This document shows positions 56,301 through 62,300 of a stretch of DNA of 64,000 nucleotides, piece after piece. Under the pieces are notes generated by a model. That model searched no databases. It was not told the origin of the DNA and saw only the letters and a program-made list of their open reading frames with translations. The DNA comes from Epiperipatus broadwayi (lineage: Eukaryota; Onychophora; Udeonychophora; Euonychophora; Peripatidae). The stretch covers positions 5,780,363 to 5,844,362 of the forward strand of contig JAQFVV010006246.1 of NCBI GenBank assembly GCA_028023455.1. The letters run 5' to 3'. Position 1 is the stretch's first letter. Each line of letters starts with the position of its first letter. A program made the position numbers and the translations under genes.

Positions 56301-59300
56301 TAATACATTTTTTTTTATATATTGATAAATTTTTCATATTATTTTATTATCTGCTTAGTTAGTAATAAACTGTGAATTCTTTTTATACAGATCGTCTATG
56401 ACAGCAGCTACAAGGGCCCTCATTAATATTTGGATTCCATCAGCATTCCTGACTGGCAGGACATCTGATGTTCATCATGTCTACCAAGTAATATTAAATA
56501 TTACTATTTCTGATATGATTTCTTAATTATATTTATATTTTTATGCCAAAATAGTATTTTGTAAATTTTTTCTCAACAGTTTTATTCTTACAGATTTTAA
56601 TTAAATACTATTGGAATTAATTTATATTTAAATATAAATATTATTAGAAAATATAATAAGACATTGTCACATTCTGTTTTGAGAAATATATATATCTCAA
56701 TTTCTTTTTTCATTACCATTCTGCTCATATATTTTTATATTTTAATTAGAATAGAATGTCTCTTAATTGTGATCATCTTAAAAAAAAAAAAAAAAAAAAT
56801 TTTGTTTGCTAATAATTGCAGTAATGTAAATCATCAATAAAGCTTTATAGTAATGGTAATATTATTAAAAAGTTATAGAGAAAAAAGGAAAATATCTTTT
56901 ATTTGTTCAAAGAACAGTTCTTCCATACATGAAAAGGATTATAAGGCACAAAAACATCACATGATTCTTGTCTGCATCAAGAGCAGTAATTCGTTTTATT
57001 TACTCTGCTTCAGATTCATCTATTGTAAACTTAAATAATTAATGTAGTTTGTGGTTATTGAGGAGTAGAAAGATGCTGAAGTTGTCCAATACTCGGAAAG
57101 AGTCTGTAATGTGAATATAACACTTCTATATAGGATCCATTGATTAATCAAGTTTCTGTTGGCTCCAAAATAGAATAAGTAGAAGAAATCATTGCTATTT
57201 TAATTCATACAACTTATTGATAAGATTAACAAATGGTTTTTAAATTTAACATCTGACATTTTTTCCCACAAACCAAAAATGTAATGATTTTCTTTTTTTC
57301 TTAAAGCCTAAAGACAAGGTGCAATCCAGCTTTCAGAGATCTACGAAATTTTTTGTTTTGTTTTCCACAGAAGCTACATGCAGCAAACAAATAAAACAGA
57401 GTAAGTGTTGGGAACTTATAAAAATCAACAATGTCTGCTTTCCCATCACATTTTCGACATACAGTATATTCTGCTAATTTTTGGCAATATTAAAATATTA
57501 GCCAAATTAGAAAGTACAATTTAATTATGAGAGAATCTGTAGAATTTTTAAAAAGTTAAGCAAATTAAAAGAATACCCTTTTGGTCTTTTAAATAAAGAC
57601 TTGGAAGAAGAAATGTGCAATACTTAATGTAATAGTAACTTACATCTTATTTTAAAGTAATGTGTGACATAAACTATTGATTAATCAATCATTTTGCACA
57701 ATCAAAGTTTTACAATCCAATGTAGGTTTGGTCCATACCCAGCTCATCTAGACTTCCTATTAGTTGGCAGAAAGTTATCATTCGAATAATAATCTTTTTA
57801 GTATTACTACATGATTTAATCATTGCTGTTTCTTTTTGATAAATATTCTTTAAAATTTGAACATATTCTGGGTTTATATTGCAATATTCCAAAGTGAATC
57901 CAGAATTTATAGATAGAAGTACGAAATATATTCAATATAAATTCTTATGTGAGATTACTTTTTTACAATATAGACAAAATGAAATATGTATTTCTATATA
58001 TTCACTTTATTTAAAAACATTTAAATCAAAAATAATATATTGTAATACATATATAAAATTGATGCATACCTTGTTAGTATAACGATTATTTTAATGATTA
58101 TACTAATTTATCAAGCAACTACAACTATGTTATTATTATATTATTATAATATGTTACATATTATCTAGTGAGGAGTAATATTATTAAAAACTAGTTTATA
58201 ATTAATAGAATGAATTATAATTACAATAATTTTTTTTTTATTTGTTTATAATCAGTGCATTGGTAGTCATTCATTTGACTTACTGAGATTAATCTGATAT
58301 TTTTATTCTGCAACTAAATAATAGCTAATATTCTTTTATTGACCACTATTTGCTGAGTAACTAAGTTGATTTTGGGTCTGTTTGTTATATAAAATTTTTT
58401 TCAAGATTTTGTCATCCTGGATTCAGAAAATGAGATCATTGGTATGAAGGCAGATACCCAACCCTATAGTATATGACCTCCTTTTCCATTGAACTATTAT
58501 CTATCTAATAATTTATAATATAATTTGCTTATATATTGACAAAGTCGCTTAGGTATAGATTGAAAAGAAAGATATCATTGCTTTCTATTTGAAATAATAT
58601 TTTTCAAAATATACTTTATTTTATAATCTGTATTTTGAAGGTGTTTGTTCGCATTCGTGATGAAGAATGGAATGTTTATAGACGGTACACTCAGTTTTAT
58701 GAACTTCATCGTGAATTGAAGAAGAAAACTCCTGCAGTCAATACGTTTGATTTTCCTCCAAAAAAAACTATTGGCAATAAGGTAATCATTGATTTTTTAA
58801 AAAAAATGTTTTATATTAGACTAAACACAATTTAAATGCTAATTAAGGAGAAACAAATAGTTAATTCACAGTTTTAAAAATTATTTTAATTTTTATCTAT
58901 AGAAAAGAATCTCCCAACATTTTATTTATATTATTGATAAATACTGTAAGTTTGCAATCACATATATAAATTATACATTTTTACATAAATAAAGCCTAAA
59001 GTTTTGCATGGGTCATTTTGATTATCAGAGTCAAATCGAACCTTTTTTCATTTATTGAAATAAGTTTTAATTTAACATTTTGTATATAATTATCAGTAAA
59101 TAATATTGAACACTATAACAGACCTTTACAAATCAAAAAAATTAATAAGTTTAAAATTTATAACTGTTACAGAGCTACCAAAATTTGATAGAATATCTCT
59201 GCAAATTAATAACACATCTATGCATAAATTGTCATGTTGTTCTTTCTTTTTTTTTTTGCATTTTTTATTTTGGAAAAATTTTAAACCATCAAAATGTCAC

Positions 59301-62300
59301 ATACCCCCTTTTCATGTGCTTGCATATAAACAATTAATAACAATAGCAAACTCTCCATGCAATAGCATCACCAAGTGCAAGTCTTAGTAATCAATAGATG
59401 CAAAAATGTTTGTGCATAAAATCCCTGTCTAGTGCCTACTCATCCAATATCCCCAGACTAGTTTTTGGCTTGTGGCTTTCATCAGTGAGGAGCTTTCAAT
59501 TTATCATTTTGTAACCATTGATTACTAAGGCTTGCACTTGATAGCACTACTGTATGAAGAGTTTGTTATTGTTATTGGAAAAATTAAATTGAAAAAATGA
59601 ATAGAAAAAATATTTCAGTGAGAGAAAATGATTTATTATTTTAAATTGGCAAAATGTTTTTTATAAAACAGACCCCAGAACACATGAAAAGGTGTAATAT
59701 GTATTAATAAAATTATGTTTTTAAAATAAAAAATCGATATTTATTATTCATGTTTTAGATATTCACAATCCAATACTCATGCTCATTTGTTATAAATGTA
59801 ATCCTAAGTTGACTTTAAAAGTAAGCTTGTGATAGTGAAATTTGTCTCATATTTGGCAGTTAACATGTTTAAAAATTTAAATTTTAGTTATTTTAATGGA
59901 TTAATATGCACAATGGACCTATGCTTATTAGAAAATATACTGATTCTTTAAAAGCAAAAATTACTTAGATTCCAAAATCATTTTTTAGTGTTACCATGAA
60001 AAGAAAGATAAGAACTGCACTTTTTCTTTTACAGTTTATTTGGCTGGCACACTGTCTTTTCATCTTCTAAATTAAGCTGATCTTATCATATTTATGTGAT
60101 CTATGGTGGATGTACTACAAAACCTCAAATATGTAGTCAAGGGTTTTTGGCCGGGGGGTCTCCCCCCCCCCTTTTCAAGCAAGTGGTTGGTTGGGGGGGG
60201 GGGGGGGGCTCCCCCCCCCCGCGCTGTGGGAAAAGGAAAAAAAAAAAAACTCAAATATGTAGATAAGATAACCAGAAAAAATAGTGGCCTCTAGGACTAT
60301 TAAGTTCATGGTAGTCTTTTTAGGGATTTTTGAAGTAAAATATCATATTACTATGTATTATATTAATCTCCAATCATAGGAATATCACTCATATCATATT
60401 ATATTTTTAAAATCAAATTAATAAACTCAAAAGCAAAATTCTAGTTTACTATTAGGAAATAGTAGATGAACATATGCCATGTATGTAAACTGAATAGATT
60501 TGTTTGCTTATAATTTTAATTTGTATTGATTTAAAAAAAAAAAAGAATTGTATATATATATTTTCATATATCAAATGCATTGACCAGGAAGCGAACCCGG
60601 GCCAGCTGCTTGGAAGGCAGCTATGCTAACCACTAGGCCACCAACACTTGACAAAAGAATTGTATATTTTGTCATCTTAAAATGCTAAGTTATAAAAATT
60701 CTGGCAAGTTCTATAAATATAATATTTAATTATAAAGTAAGTATATTCCTTTTTGAATTTTCTGAAGTTTAAGTGATATATAGCGCGAGTATTTACCCCA
60801 TTATCATTCTGCAGAATCATTAATTAGAATTATTGAAAACTTTTTTTTTATCATGGCATATAGAATTTCCTGTTTTATATATACTCCATTAACCAATATT
60901 TTAATGTGGTTTTTTTTTCGATTGTTATTATTTTTTTAACTTCTACTTTCTATTTTACAGAGATCAAACTATTCTTAAACACATAATCTTTTTTATTACT
61001 GAGTTTTTGAATATTAGATGATCCAAAAGGATTTCAGATGAATTTTGAGAAAGATTTGTAATTGATTAACTAAAAACATTTATATTTTTTCAATATCATT
61101 TAAATCATTTTTTATTTTAAATGCAGAAGAAACTTTTTATATTCTAAAAATTTAAGAGAATGATTGCAGGATTTGTAGTTTTTTAATAAGTATTTTAGTG
61201 AAATGCGAAGGGAAAAAGAAAGATGCTTCTCTAGCCTGATATTAGCTTATTAGATGGAATTACATGTATGCAAGTGGCCAAAGAAAAAATTAATCCAGAA
61301 GAAGTAAAATTATATATTTCTAATGCTTGAAAATAATTTATTTAAAAAAGAAATAAAATTCATAGCAAGTGTAATAAGTGAATATCTGAAAATAATATAC
61401 TTAGCAACAAAAGCAATGCATAATAAATAGATCTTTTTTCATATTTTGCATAATAAATAAAAACATGTTTCTTTTATGGGAAAATGAAAATAATGTAAAT
61501 TTTAGTAAGCTAAAAAATAATCCATGGCAATAAATGTAACAAATAATGTGATAATGATATATCTAGCAAGTAATTAATGCAGAATGAATATAAATACTAT
61601 TTTAATGATATTCAATGCATAAGAAAGTAATTGCTGGCAGTTATTTACATTTTTTCATAAATGAAAATTTTTATTTATTATGCAAAATATGAAACAAAAC
61701 CTATTTGTTCTGTATTGGTTTTGGGTACTAAATATACTATTTTAATATTTTTAATTATTACATCTATTGCTATGGTCTTTATTTATTTTTTAAATAAGTT
61801 ATTTTTAAATATTAGAAATATTTGCATTTATTTTTTATTGATTAGATTTTTGCTTTGGTGATGATGTAACATAAATTTTTCCTTTAGAAAAGTCAGAAAT
61901 TTCTGTTCATAGACAATATATCGAGAACCCTATTAATCAAGTCAAATATTCCTTTCCTTTAAACCCCAAATATACTAATAAATTCATCTTCTTTTTACTC
62001 TTTAATATCCACTTGTTTTTTTTTCCTATCTAGTTTAGTGAAAACTATTTTGAAATTTTATTATAAAGATCTAAACAGAAAATCTCTTAACTCTTTCATT
62101 CTCTTTAAATTTTTCTCATTTGTCATACAATTTATCCTGATAATCGTTCAACATCCTACACTCAAAAAATAAGTGTTCAATACTCTCCTATCTCTACATA
62201 AACAACATCTACAATCCAAATCCTTATTCCATTTTTCCCCTGCTTTTCTGGTATCTAAAGTTATTGTCTTTGTACCAATTCCACTTTGTGTTATCATATA

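Noticed and set aside
60072-60294. Overlapping ORFs on both strands with poly-glycine/poly-proline
   Set aside because: They are translations of homopolymer runs in a probable artefact, with no start context or homology.
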